Assembly (NCBI RefSeq): GCF_009295825.1
Contig: NZ_WHKF01000003.1
Location: 62,001-126,000 of the forward strand
From: Marinifilum sp. N1E240
Lineage (GTDB): Bacteria; Bacteroidota; Bacteroidia; Bacteroidales; Marinifilaceae
DNA: 64,000 nucleotides
Direction: 5' to 3'
This document shows, piece after piece, positions 54,477 through 63,221 of the stretch; within the stretch, counting starts at the first letter, position 1; every line of letters begins with the position of its first letter. The translations under genes were made by a program, and so were the position numbers. Below the pieces are notes generated by a model that was not told the DNA's origin, searched no databases, and saw only the letters and a program-made list of their open reading frames with translations.

Positions 54477-55814
54477 ATGAGATTTTGGAAGCAAGAAACT
54501 GGTGAATACAAAAAGACACTTTCACTAAGCATTCCTGTGATTATCGCACAGGCAGGACAAATTACCGTCGGATTAATCGACAATGTAATGATTGGACAAT
54601 TGGGTACCATACCCTTTGCCGCGGCATCATTCACAAACACCTTATTCAGTCTGGTATTGATATTCGGAATGGGATATTCCTTTGCCTTAACCCCGCTAAT
54701 TGGCAAAAGCTGGGGCGAAAAAGATCACGATTCAATAGGATCATGGATAAAAAATGGGATACTCGCCAATGCCTTTATGGGCGTAGCTTTAGCCTTACTA
54801 TTACTGATTTTATATGTATTGATTCCTTACATGGGACAACCCGAATCCATCCTGAAACCTTCGCGGGATTATTTGGCAATATTAATGACATCGGTAATCC
54901 CAATGATGGTATTTTATGGCTACAAACAATTTGCCGAAGGTGTGGGCGATACAAAAACAGCCATGAAAATTATGCTTTGGGCTAATGTGATAAACACGAT
55001 GGGTAATTATGTGTTTATGTATGGTAAATTTGGCGCTCCCGAAATGGGGCTAACTGGTGCGGGTATTGGAACCTTATTGGCTCGAATATTTATGGCTCTC
55101 TCTTTTATCATTCTTTTTTATAGAAATAATAAATTCAAACTCTTCGCGAAATTGCACAAGCAAAGCGTTTTCTCCTGGAACAGATTTGTAGGTATTATAA
55201 AACTGGGAATTCCTTTGGGCGGACAAATTGTGATGGAAGCTAGTGCTTTTGGTTTATGTGCTATTATGATGGGTTGGCTAACCGAAGCCGACCTGGCTGC
55301 ACACCAAATAGCAATTACCCTCTCTACCCTCGGTTTCATGATTTATCAGGGCTTAGGAGCTGGTACAACCATCCGTGTTAGTCACTATAAAGGTGAAAAC
55401 AATAATGATGGGATTATTAGAGCGACTAAAACAGCGATGAATTTAATGTACCTCTATTCTGCTATTATTGTTATTGTATTTATAGGTGCACGCCATCTGT
55501 TACCTCTCCTATTTACAAAAGATATTACAGTTATAAACCTGGCGGCACAAATGCTAATTGTTTGTAGTATCTTCCAACTGGTAGATGGAATTCAAATTAT
55601 ACTTGCGGGAACCTTAAGAGGTTTTGCCGATGCTAGAATTCCTGCCATCATCACATTTATCTCCTATTTTCTTATTTCTATTCCATTCAGTTATCTATCT
55701 GCTTTTAAATGGAATTTTGGTGCAGTAGGAATTTGGTTCGGATTTCCAGTAGGATTGCTAGTTTGTTCGGTTCTTTTCCAAATACGATACAAATACATCC
55801 TTAAAAAGTACTAA
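54477..55814 (+). CDS. MATE-family multidrug/sodium exporter
   Basis: This inner-membrane exporter of 445 residues uses the ATG at 54477 (MRFWKQETGEYKKTLSLSIP), preferred over a TTG at 54447. About 12 hydrophobic helices are visible. Typical segments are IIAQAGQITVGLIDNVMIGQLG, MGYSFALTPLIGKSWGEKDHD, YGYKQFAEGVGDTKTAM, IYQGLGAGTTIRVSHYKGE and ILAGTLRGFADARIPAIIT. It would expel drugs or organic cations using a sodium or proton gradient. Single gene; the orphan 415-residue gene converges on it with a 26-nt gap. Confidence 0.94.
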   Translation: MRFWKQETGEYKKTLSLSIPVIIAQAGQITVGLIDNVMIGQLGTIPFAAASFTNTLFSLVLIFGMGYSFALTPLIGKSWGEKDHDSIGSWIKNGILANAFMGVALALLLLILYVLIPYMGQPESILKPSRDYLAILMTSVIPMMVFYGYKQFAEGVGDTKTAMKIMLWANVINTMGNYVFMYGKFGAPEMGLTGAGIGTLLARIFMALSFIILFYRNNKFKLFAKLHKQSVFSWNRFVGIIKLGIPLGGQIVMEASAFGLCAIMMGWLTEADLAAHQIAITLSTLGFMIYQGLGAGTTIRVSHYKGENNNDGIIRATKTAMNLMYLYSAIIVIVFIGARHLLPLLFTKDITVINLAAQMLIVCSIFQLVDGIQIILAGTLRGFADARIPAIITFISYFLISIPFSYLSAFKWNFGAVGIWFGFPVGLLVCSVLFQIRYKYILKKY

Positions 55815-55840
55815 GATTATTTTTCCATGGGTGCTGAGGA

Positions 55841-57088
55841 TCAACTCGATTCCAGCACCTCATCGGACACCTCCTGCTTTCCACTTTTGATATAATCTCT
55901 TAAGCCATCCAAATTGGCAGTTTGCATGGCTTCAACCGAGAATTCTTCATTATGGAGTTTAAACAAATCTCCACAGCCCGCCTCTTCGAACATGGCAGAT
56001 AGTTTAGGATATTGTTCTGCATCCACATTCATAAAAGTACTCAAGCGATCTATCTTCCAGTAAGGCACATCATTTCTTCCCAATCCACAGATCTCTTTTA
56101 GTTTATCTCCTTCCGGAGTGGTAGCATGGGTAATAAACAGGAAGGTTCGAATTACAAAATCATCCTTAATAATATTGGCAATAAAGTAACCTACTTTGCA
56201 TTGAAACAATTTAATTGTAATTAAGATGTAACCGTTACTTAAGATAGTGAATTGAAGTGCATCAAAATTTTCGTATATGGCATAGTTGATAGCTTCTTCA
56301 TCCAACAAGTCTAACCTTTCCCTTAAGCGTTCCAAGGCATGAGATTGAATATATATATCCAGCATTTTCTTATTTCCGCTATACACCTCTTTTAAGTCTG
56401 AAGCATACATTTGCCCATACCAAGGCTCATTATGTATGCGTGGCAAAACAAATCGATAAACCAATCTGGAATTCCCATTAATATCAATTGATTTTTTACT
56501 TGCATATCCAACGCCCAACCGATGACCAAATTCTAATGCAGGATTATTTGGATCACAATACGTTTCACGCAGATCCAAGCTATAAATCATATTTCTAACA
56601 CTCGAAATAGCTGTAACGGTTTTTCTAAATGCAGCTACATAATGCATAGTTATTTGATCAGGACTTAATTCAATTTTACTGGCACTCCCAATATACTGCC
56701 ACAATTCCATACGCCTTTGAGGTGTAGTATTATTGTTATTCATATTATTAAAATAGCAATACAACAATCCCAATTCAATAGTACTGTACCATTCTCCATC
56801 ATGACATAACATAGGTTCACGCAATTTCTTTTGAATAATATGTCCAATTCGATTCAGTTCATTGGCACTCGTATTCTGACCTTCGGTTTTGACCGGATTT
56901 GGCACCACAATCCGATAAATATACATGTACTTCATTTCTTTTTGTGTAAAACGAAGCTCGTATTTATGAGGAAACTTGTTAATTAAAAATTCATACATCT
57001 TTTTTTCAAACACCTTAATACCTTCCTTTCTAGTTAAGGGTTTACGTATAACTTGCTTGTTTTTGCCTTTTTTCTTCTTTTTTGCCAT
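55841..57088 (-). CDS. Uncharacterised basic protein, possible DUF4258-like segment
   Basis: I do not recognise this 415-residue protein. It starts with a lysine-rich tail (MAKKKKKGKNKQ) and has no signal peptide or membrane segment, so it is cytoplasmic and could bind nucleic acid. Around residues 250-320, SHALERLRERLDLLDEEAI followed by strands FTILSNGYILITI and CKVGYFIANIIKDDFVIRTFLFIT resembles the HAxxRxxER-plus-beta pattern of DUF4258/RelE-like domains, by eye only. Other notable segments are YRIVVPNPVKTEGQ and a Cys/Trp-containing LCHDGEWYSTIELGLLYCYF. AGGAGG lies 10 nt before the ATG, a strong ribosome binding site. No partner gene; the preceding 520 bp hold no gene. Confidence 0.85.
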   Translation of the reverse strand: MAKKKKKGKNKQVIRKPLTRKEGIKVFEKKMYEFLINKFPHKYELRFTQKEMKYMYIYRIVVPNPVKTEGQNTSANELNRIGHIIQKKLREPMLCHDGEWYSTIELGLLYCYFNNMNNNNTTPQRRMELWQYIGSASKIELSPDQITMHYVAAFRKTVTAISSVRNMIYSLDLRETYCDPNNPALEFGHRLGVGYASKKSIDINGNSRLVYRFVLPRIHNEPWYGQMYASDLKEVYSGNKKMLDIYIQSHALERLRERLDLLDEEAINYAIYENFDALQFTILSNGYILITIKLFQCKVGYFIANIIKDDFVIRTFLFITHATTPEGDKLKEICGLGRNDVPYWKIDRLSTFMNVDAEQYPKLSAMFEEAGCGDLFKLHNEEFSVEAMQTANLDGLRDYIKSGKQEVSDEVLESS

Positions 57089-57608
57089 AACAAATAGTCC
57101 TCCTTTTCATAAGTATTCCTCAATTTAAGAAATATCTTATTAAAATGTTAACTAATTATTAACTTTTTAGCTGTATTTACATCTTGCTTTTGTTAAATTT
57201 AAATCGCGAAAGAACTTTTCGAAAGCAAAACTCTGACAGATCCACGGATGTTGTTAGCATTTTATCGCCCATCTGTCCACCTCAATAATTCCAGACAACA
57301 ATAAAAAAACTAACAAGATTATGTCTCCATCAACATCTTATTACTATTAAGATTTAATAGTAATGAGAAAATTTTAATAGTATAACAATATGAATATTCA
57401 CCCTCACTATTAGCTTATTATTTACATCAGGCAATACTCACCCACAACATTACCCATAAAGTAAAGTTCGAGGTAAAACATAGGCATATTTACGTAAGAG
57501 ACTACAGTTTATAAATGAAAGTAGATATTCATCAATTACAAAATTGAACTTTTGCAATTGCATGGCTTCATTTAATACGTCAAGATTATATAATCAGAAA
57601 AAGTACAG
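57089..57608. other. 520-bp AT-rich gap
   Basis: It includes the promoter region of the orphan 415-residue gene. A short direct repeat, TTTAATAGTA, occurs twice near 57354-57384. No coding frame, tRNA-like fold or strong hairpin was recognised. A small regulatory RNA cannot be excluded. Confidence 0.6.
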
Positions 57609-57899
57609 CTATAATAAATGTATCAACAAACTCATCAAATTCAATAGAAGGCAATACAAAAAACCATAAAACAGATCTTTTCTCTTTATTAATCCAAATA
57701 CAATTGTTCCAATAAACGATATACCTAATATTAATGTATATAAAAATATAAATCTGACATATTGATGTCCAATACTCAATAAAATCTTATCAATAACATT
57801 CTCATTTATAAATTTATCCGAATAATCTACATCGAGTAGAAACCATGCAAGAATCAAAATTAAAATATTAACTGCAAATACTATTAAACGTATTTTCAT
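57609..57899 (-). CDS. Small predicted membrane protein
   Basis: This 96-residue protein has three hydrophobic helices: VFAVNILILILAWFLL (about 7-22), FIFLYTLILGISFIGTIVFGLI (about 50-71) and GFLYCLLLNLMSLLIHLL (79-96), with short charged loops. Codon usage and amino-acid composition look plausible for a real inner-membrane protein, and AAGG precedes the ATG by 4 nt. No family is recognised and it is not part of an obvious operon. It could also be a chance frame in AT-rich DNA. Confidence 0.55.
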   Translation of the reverse strand: MKIRLIVFAVNILILILAWFLLDVDYSDKFINENVIDKILLSIGHQYVRFIFLYTLILGISFIGTIVFGLIKRKDLFYGFLYCLLLNLMSLLIHLL

Positions 57900-58409
57900 A
57901 AACCTTACTTATGCCTTATTAAAAAATTAATTATTAACTCTATACTTTAAAAGTAAATATTTCTTTATTGATTCCCCTCTATTACAAGAAGTAACATCTT
58001 TTCAATTTAACAATTAACACACAAACAAAAACTGATTTTTATCATGAAATCTGCATATAAGTGATCATTTTATAAAACAAAATAGCTCAATATCAGTTAT
58101 TTTAGCAGTAATCATAGGCATTAAACAGAATATTCAAGTGTTAAAATTCCTCAACAGTTTTAACATTTAAAAAACTTAAAATTTTAGTAGGCTTATTTTG
58201 AATACTTTGAAAATTAATATTTGTTAAACTTCAATAAAAACGCTTGTTTGGTTTCCTAAGCTTAGAATTTTTACGTACTTTCAAAGTACAAAGATTAATC
58301 GAAAAGGCTTAACGAAGCTGAACATACGCGCAAGAAAAGAAACCGGTTTATATTTATCAGAATATTAACTTATACACCCGTGTGTATATCAAATATAGGA
58401 GGAATTGTG
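57900..58409. other. 510-bp gap upstream of the hibernation factor gene
   Basis: This AT-rich region precedes hpf. It contains a 15-bp palindrome, GTACTTTCAAAGTAC (58275-58289), 121 bp before the hpf start, and just before the start the strong Shine-Dalgarno AGGAGG. No gene was recognised. Confidence 0.65.
58397..58402 (+). promoter_or_regulatory. Strong Shine-Dalgarno of hpf
   Basis: AGGAGG lies 7 nt before the ATG at 58410 and decides the start over the in-frame GTG at 58380. Such a full match to the 16S rRNA tail is uncommon in Bacteroidota, whose ribosomes usually hide the anti-Shine-Dalgarno. Confidence 0.8.
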
Positions 58410-58700
58410 ATGAACATGAAAATGCAATCCGTAGGTTTTAAGGCAGATGAGAAGTTAGAAGCATTCATTAACCAAAAATTAAAGAAACTTGAGAAGTTGG
58501 AGAATAAGGTTACAACATACGATGTAATTTTAAATGTAGACAAGGCAAGTAACAAAGAGAATAAAGTAGTTGAGGTAAAAATGAATGTTCCAGGTAACGA
58601 ATTGTTCGCCAAAAAGAAAAGCAAGACATTCGAAGAAGCAACAGATTTGGTAACTGAAGCATTAAGAAGCCAAATTCTAAGATATAAAGACAAGAGATAA
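58410..58700 (+). CDS. hpf: Ribosome hibernation-promoting factor (HPF/RaiA family)
   Basis: This 96-residue protein has the short HPF/RaiA domain: MQSVGFKADEKLEAFINQKLKKLEKLENKVTTYDVIL followed by VVEVKMNVPGNELFAKKKSKTFEEATDLVTEALRSQILRYKDK. The beta-alpha-beta-beta-beta-alpha order fits the family. It would bind the decoding centre of the 30S subunit and help form inactive ribosomes in stationary phase or stress. The long-form C-terminal dimerisation domain is absent. Single gene with a strong ribosome binding site and a strong terminator. Confidence 0.93.
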   Translation: MNMKMQSVGFKADEKLEAFINQKLKKLEKLENKVTTYDVILNVDKASNKENKVVEVKMNVPGNELFAKKKSKTFEEATDLVTEALRSQILRYKDKR

Positions 58701-58710
58701 TCTCAAGGTT

Positions 58711-58739
58711 AAACCTCCGCAAAAAGCGGAGGTTTTTTT
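58711..58739 (+). terminator. Rho-independent terminator of hpf
   Basis: AAACCTCCGC (58711-58720) and GCGGAGGTTT form a 10-bp perfect stem with an AAAAA loop, followed by a T-run ending at 58739. Located 10 nt after the hpf stop. Confidence 0.95.
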
Positions 58740-58844
58740 ATGCCTACTCCCCTCCAAAATAAAGATTAACGTTTCTTCACATTTAATCTCACCAATTAAT
58801 TGGATAATATTTCTATTTTTGGACAATTCAAAGGAGAATGAGAA

Positions 58845-59390
58845 ATGCAAATATCCACCCCCACTAAGGACATTGATTTTGAAACCTGCTTCAAAGAGTA
58901 CTACTCTCCTTTGTGCAATTATGCCTATTCTTTACTTTCTGATCAGGACTTGAGCGAAGATTTAGTACAGGAAATCTTTCTTAAAATTTGGGACAAGAAA
59001 CCCAATATCAACAGTTCTATATCATCCTATCTGTATCGTGCGGTAAAAAATGCCAGTATCGATGCAATAAAGAAAAAGATGCAACAATCTATTCTTCCTA
59101 TTGAAGAAATAGAGGATCCTATCGACACATCTTTCGAATTAAACCGGGAACAAAATCTTTCTGCCATTAAAATTAAGGTTGAAAAAGCAATAGACAATTT
59201 ACCTCCACGCTGTCGCGAAGTATTCATCATGCGACGCAATCTAAAAATGTCATACAAGGAAATTTCAGAATCTCTAAATATTTCAAAAAAAACCATTGAA
59301 AATCAAATGAACTCTGCTATAAAAAAATTGAGAGCTCAATTGAATAAATCTGATTTACTGATTTATTTTCTATTTTCAAGAAGAAAATAA
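58845..59390 (+). CDS. ECF-type RNA polymerase sigma factor
   Basis: This 181-residue sigma factor has region 2 (FEEYYSPLCNYAYSLLSDQDLSEDLVQEIFLKIWDKK-type sequence, about 10-75) and region 4 (LPPRCREVFIMRRNLKMSYKEISESLNISKKTIENQMNSAIKKLR, about 115-165). AAGGAG lies 8 nt before the ATG. FecR-like anti-sigma and STN-type TonB receptor genes follow on the same strand, so this is the sigma-70 component of a cell-surface signalling system. It probably directs RNA polymerase to the receptor and its downstream genes when the receptor binds its ligand. Confidence 0.95.
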   Translation: MQISTPTKDIDFETCFKEYYSPLCNYAYSLLSDQDLSEDLVQEIFLKIWDKKPNINSSISSYLYRAVKNASIDAIKKKMQQSILPIEEIEDPIDTSFELNREQNLSAIKIKVEKAIDNLPPRCREVFIMRRNLKMSYKEISESLNISKKTIENQMNSAIKKLRAQLNKSDLLIYFLFSRRK

Positions 59391-59580
59391 CACATATCAT
59401 AATCAGAAAGTTCATCACAAGCACAACTTATTTTTCAAAAAAACAAATTTTGAATAGGGGTAAATGAATTTTGGCTGTCTTACCTATAGAGTAAAGATTT
59501 ACCGGGATTCTTTCGCCATCTATATTTCAAAAGAATAAATGGTGTTACTCTACAAAAAATGCAATTTAAAATTCAGGGTC

Positions 59581-60528
59581 ATGAAAATTAATACCGAATT
59601 ACTCACTGATTATTTAAATGAAACATGTAATGAACAAACAAAACAGAGGATAAAAAAATGGATAGAAAATGATCCCAAAAATATAGCATACTTCGAAGAG
59701 CTTCAATTTTACTGGGATTGCAAATCAATAAAATCTAAACAGATAGTATTCGATTCGGAAAAAGCTTTGCTTGAACTACAGAAAAAGAAGGCAGCATCAA
59801 AAAAGTTTCAAATTAGAAAACTGATGCGATATGCTGCGCTTATTGCCATATTAATTGCAACTAGTATCACTTCTTTTTTCGTATTTATTGGAGATTCAAA
59901 CCTAATTTTGGTAAAGAACAATACAAATATTGATAAGGTTTTGAATTTAGAAGATGGAACAAAAATCCTACTGGCCCAGAATGGAACTATCTCTTATCCA
60001 AAGAATTTTTCAGAACATAGTAGAACTATAAAACTAACAGGAGAAGCTTTTTTCGATGTAGCAAAAGACAAAAGCAGACCTTTTATTATCACCACCAGTC
60101 TGACTAAAACAAAAGTGTTGGGTACATCATTTCGAATTTCGGAAGGCATTAGCAAAACCTCTATTACAGTTGAATCGGGAATTGTAGAATTTATGCAAGT
60201 TGATGATCCGGGGAACAAGGTTAGACTGGTGAAAGGTGATTTTGCCAATTATATTGCCAAACAAAAAGTTGTATTATTAGGCAAACACTCAAACAACAAT
60301 CAGCTAAAAATTAAATACTTAGAATATGAAAATGAGAAATTAGAATTAATCTGTAATGATTTAAAAGAGCTATATAATATCAATATCAGGATAAAAGGTC
60401 ATATTATCCCACAGCTTGTAATGACCGCTACTTTCGAAGATCAGGATTTAGATCATATACTTGAATCCATTTCCTTTTCCTTAGATCTTGAAATCGAAAG
60501 AAATAAAGAATACATCCTACTAAAATAA
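59581..60528 (+). CDS. FecR-family anti-sigma factor
   Basis: This 315-residue inner-membrane protein starts at 59581 (MKINTELLTDYLNE); an open extension to 59539 is less likely. An N-terminal cytoplasmic domain (1-80) would hold the sigma factor, one transmembrane helix (about 83-104, YAALIAILIATSITSFFVFIG) crosses the membrane, a FecR domain follows in the periplasm (LEDGTKILLAQNGTISYPKNF, LTGEAFFDVAKDKSRPFII, VLGTSFRIS), then a DUF4974-like domain at the C terminus (LICNDLKELYNINIRI, TATFEDQDLDHILESI). It relays ligand binding by the TonB receptor encoded 106 nt downstream to the sigma factor. Confidence 0.95.
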   Translation: MKINTELLTDYLNETCNEQTKQRIKKWIENDPKNIAYFEELQFYWDCKSIKSKQIVFDSEKALLELQKKKAASKKFQIRKLMRYAALIAILIATSITSFFVFIGDSNLILVKNNTNIDKVLNLEDGTKILLAQNGTISYPKNFSEHSRTIKLTGEAFFDVAKDKSRPFIITTSLTKTKVLGTSFRISEGISKTSITVESGIVEFMQVDDPGNKVRLVKGDFANYIAKQKVVLLGKHSNNNQLKIKYLEYENEKLELICNDLKELYNINIRIKGHIIPQLVMTATFEDQDLDHILESISFSLDLEIERNKEYILLK

Positions 60529-60634
60529 TTTTAGATGAAACGAACATGAATTTTAACATTCCACAATTCATACAAAGGAATAATTAAAATTCATCGGGAG
60601 TTCCATGTAGCAAATAAAAAGAAATAATAATCAC

Positions 60635-63217
60635 ATGAAAAATATATTTCTTCCCCTTACAATACTATTCTTACTATTTGGGGCGAATACTGGTATGTCT
60701 CAATCAAAAGACACATACACTATTAAAACAAATCAGGAGAACTATGTTTTCGAAGATTTGATGAAATTAATACAGAAGCAAACAGGTTTAAATGCAAGTT
60801 ATCCTGGAAATAATAACTTGGGTAAAAAGAAAGTTTACCTGGGTAAAAAATCCTATCAGCTAAGGGTAATTTTAGATAAAATAAGTCTGCAATTACAGGT
60901 AAAATACAAGATTATTGGAAAGCAAATTGCCTTTAAACAAATCCCTCCAAAAACTGTTACCATAAGTGGATACATTAAGGATGCAAATAATGGTGAAGAT
61001 TTAATTGGCGCCGCTTGTTATATCAAGGAATTAAAAAAAGGAACCATAACCAATCCTTATGGATTTTATTCCTTAAGTATCCCTTCAGGTTACTATACGG
61101 TAAGCTTCTCTTTCCTGGGAACAAAAACTCAAACTCAGGTATTGGAAATAACCGATAACAAGAATATAAATATAGAATTGGCTGCTGATAATTTGCAAAT
61201 TCAAGAGGTAGTAGTGCGAGGAGAAGCGGCTGCAAGTAATGTGGAAAGAGCAGAAATGAGTGTTGTTAAAATACCTGCTTCAACCATAAAAAAGTTACCC
61301 GCCTTAATGGGTGAGGTTGACCTAATTAAGGCGGTACAAATGCTTCCGGGAGTAAAACCTGCAGCTGAAGGATCTAGTGGCTTTAGCGTTCGTGGCGGAA
61401 ATCCGGATCAAAACCTATTGCTTCTCGACGAAGCTCCTGTTTACAATGCCTCTCACCTACTTGGCTTTTTCTCGATATTCAATAATGATGCATTAAGCGA
61501 TATGAAACTGTACAAAGGTGACATTCCTGCCAGTGTTGGAGGTAGATTGTCCTCTTTTCTGGACATAAGAATGAAAAATGGGAACAGCAAAAAATTTAGT
61601 GGCAATGGTGGCATTGGAACGGTTTCTTCAAGATTGACTTTGGAAGGACCTATCGGTAAAAATGAAAAAACTTCTTTTATGCTTTCAGGAAGAAGAAGTT
61701 ATGCCGATTTGTTCTTAAAGCTATCTTCGGATGAAGATGTAAAAGACAATACTGTTTATTTCTATGACGTTAATGCGAAAATCAATCATCGATTTAATGA
61801 TAAAAACAGGCTTTTTGTTTCCACTTATTTGGGAAAAGATAAATTCAAGAGTAATGAAAATGAATTAAACTATGGAAATAAAACAGTAAGCCTACGCTGG
61901 AATCATCTTTTTTCAAATAAGCTATTTTCTAATGCTACCTTCCTTTATAGTAAATACGATTACGAACTATCGAACCGATTGGGTGCTGATGCTTTTAAAT
62001 GGCAATCAAACATGGAAGATTATTCAGCTAAACTGGATTTCAACTACTTTCTAAATGCCAATAACAACATCAAATTTGGTGGGATATTTACCTATCACAA
62101 ATTAGAACCTGGTCATGCCTTTGGTTTGGGTGAACAATCTTTATTTTCAGATTATCGTGTAAATGAGTCCAATGCATTGGAAGAGGGATTATACATTTCA
62201 AATGAACAAAAAATTGGCGATCGCCTAACCTTAAAATACGGTTTGCGCTTTAGCATGTTCAACAATGTTGGTAAGGGCACTGTTTATGATTTTGATGAAA
62301 ACTATAATGTAGTGGATTCTACTACCTACAAAAAAGGTGATATTTTTAACACCTATACCAATTGGGAACCACGATTTGGATTAAAGTATACCGTCGGACC
62401 TACTTCGTCGGTTAAGATGAGCTATTCCAGAACCACTCAATACATGCAACTGACTCAAAACTCTACTGGTGGTTTGCCATTAGATGTTTGGTTTCCTGCA
62501 TCTCCAAATGTAAAACCTCAAACATCCGATCAGTTTGCAGTTGGCTATTTTAGAAACTTTCGCGACAATACTATAGAGATGTCATTAGAAGGATACTATA
62601 AAAAGATGCACAATGCAATTGATTTTAAGGATTTTGCGGATCTATTACTCAATAAACATCTGGAAGGTGAACTGAGAACAGGATCGGCGGAAGCCTATGG
62701 TTTTGAACTCACAACGAACCTTAGTTTTAACCGATTACAAGGTTGGATTGGATATACTTGGTCTAGAACAAAAAGAACAATGGAAGGCATTAACAATGGT
62801 CAATCCTATCGCTCACCTTATGATGTGCCACACAATATTAAAGCAGCTTTAAGCTATAAGCTCACAAAAAGAACAACTGTATCGGCGAATTTCACTTATT
62901 CTACTGGATCTCCTGTAACCTATCCAGTTGGGCGCGCCGAATATCAGGGAGCATTAATCAAAATATATTCTGATAGAAATTCATATCGAATGCCAGACAA
63001 TCATCGATTGGATTTAGCTGTAACCTTAAAAGGCAAAAAGAAACCTGGTCGCAAGTGGGAAGGAGAATGGAACTTCTCTCTTTACAATGCTTATGGTAGA
63101 AAAAATCCATGGTATATTAGCTTTACTCAAGATGATGACAATCCGAACGTGATGAAGGCTGAGAAAACGTATTTGTTCACATTTGTACCATCCATTACTT
63201 ATAACTTTAAATTCTAA
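60635..63217 (+). CDS. STN-domain TonB-dependent receptor
   Basis: This 860-residue outer-membrane receptor has a signal peptide (1-22, ending GMSQ) and an N-terminal STN signalling domain at about 28-98 (VFEDLMKLIQKQTGLNASYPG, LRVILDKISLQLQVKYKII). A carboxypeptidase-regulatory-like domain follows at about 107-190 (ISGYIKDANNGEDLIGAACYIKE), then the plug (VDLIKAVQMLPGVKPAAEGSSGFSVRGGNPDQNLLLLDEAPVYN) and the barrel to VPSITYNFKF. The STN domain would contact the FecR protein when ligand binds, releasing the sigma factor. It lacks a SusD partner and pairs with a DUF4249 lipoprotein, so the ligand may be a peptide or metal complex rather than a glycan; this is unproven. Confidence 0.95.
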   Translation: MKNIFLPLTILFLLFGANTGMSQSKDTYTIKTNQENYVFEDLMKLIQKQTGLNASYPGNNNLGKKKVYLGKKSYQLRVILDKISLQLQVKYKIIGKQIAFKQIPPKTVTISGYIKDANNGEDLIGAACYIKELKKGTITNPYGFYSLSIPSGYYTVSFSFLGTKTQTQVLEITDNKNINIELAADNLQIQEVVVRGEAAASNVERAEMSVVKIPASTIKKLPALMGEVDLIKAVQMLPGVKPAAEGSSGFSVRGGNPDQNLLLLDEAPVYNASHLLGFFSIFNNDALSDMKLYKGDIPASVGGRLSSFLDIRMKNGNSKKFSGNGGIGTVSSRLTLEGPIGKNEKTSFMLSGRRSYADLFLKLSSDEDVKDNTVYFYDVNAKINHRFNDKNRLFVSTYLGKDKFKSNENELNYGNKTVSLRWNHLFSNKLFSNATFLYSKYDYELSNRLGADAFKWQSNMEDYSAKLDFNYFLNANNNIKFGGIFTYHKLEPGHAFGLGEQSLFSDYRVNESNALEEGLYISNEQKIGDRLTLKYGLRFSMFNNVGKGTVYDFDENYNVVDSTTYKKGDIFNTYTNWEPRFGLKYTVGPTSSVKMSYSRTTQYMQLTQNSTGGLPLDVWFPASPNVKPQTSDQFAVGYFRNFRDNTIEMSLEGYYKKMHNAIDFKDFADLLLNKHLEGELRTGSAEAYGFELTTNLSFNRLQGWIGYTWSRTKRTMEGINNGQSYRSPYDVPHNIKAALSYKLTKRTTVSANFTYSTGSPVTYPVGRAEYQGALIKIYSDRNSYRMPDNHRLDLAVTLKGKKKPGRKWEGEWNFSLYNAYGRKNPWYISFTQDDDNPNVMKAEKTYLFTFVPSITYNFKF

Positions 63218-63221
63218 AATC

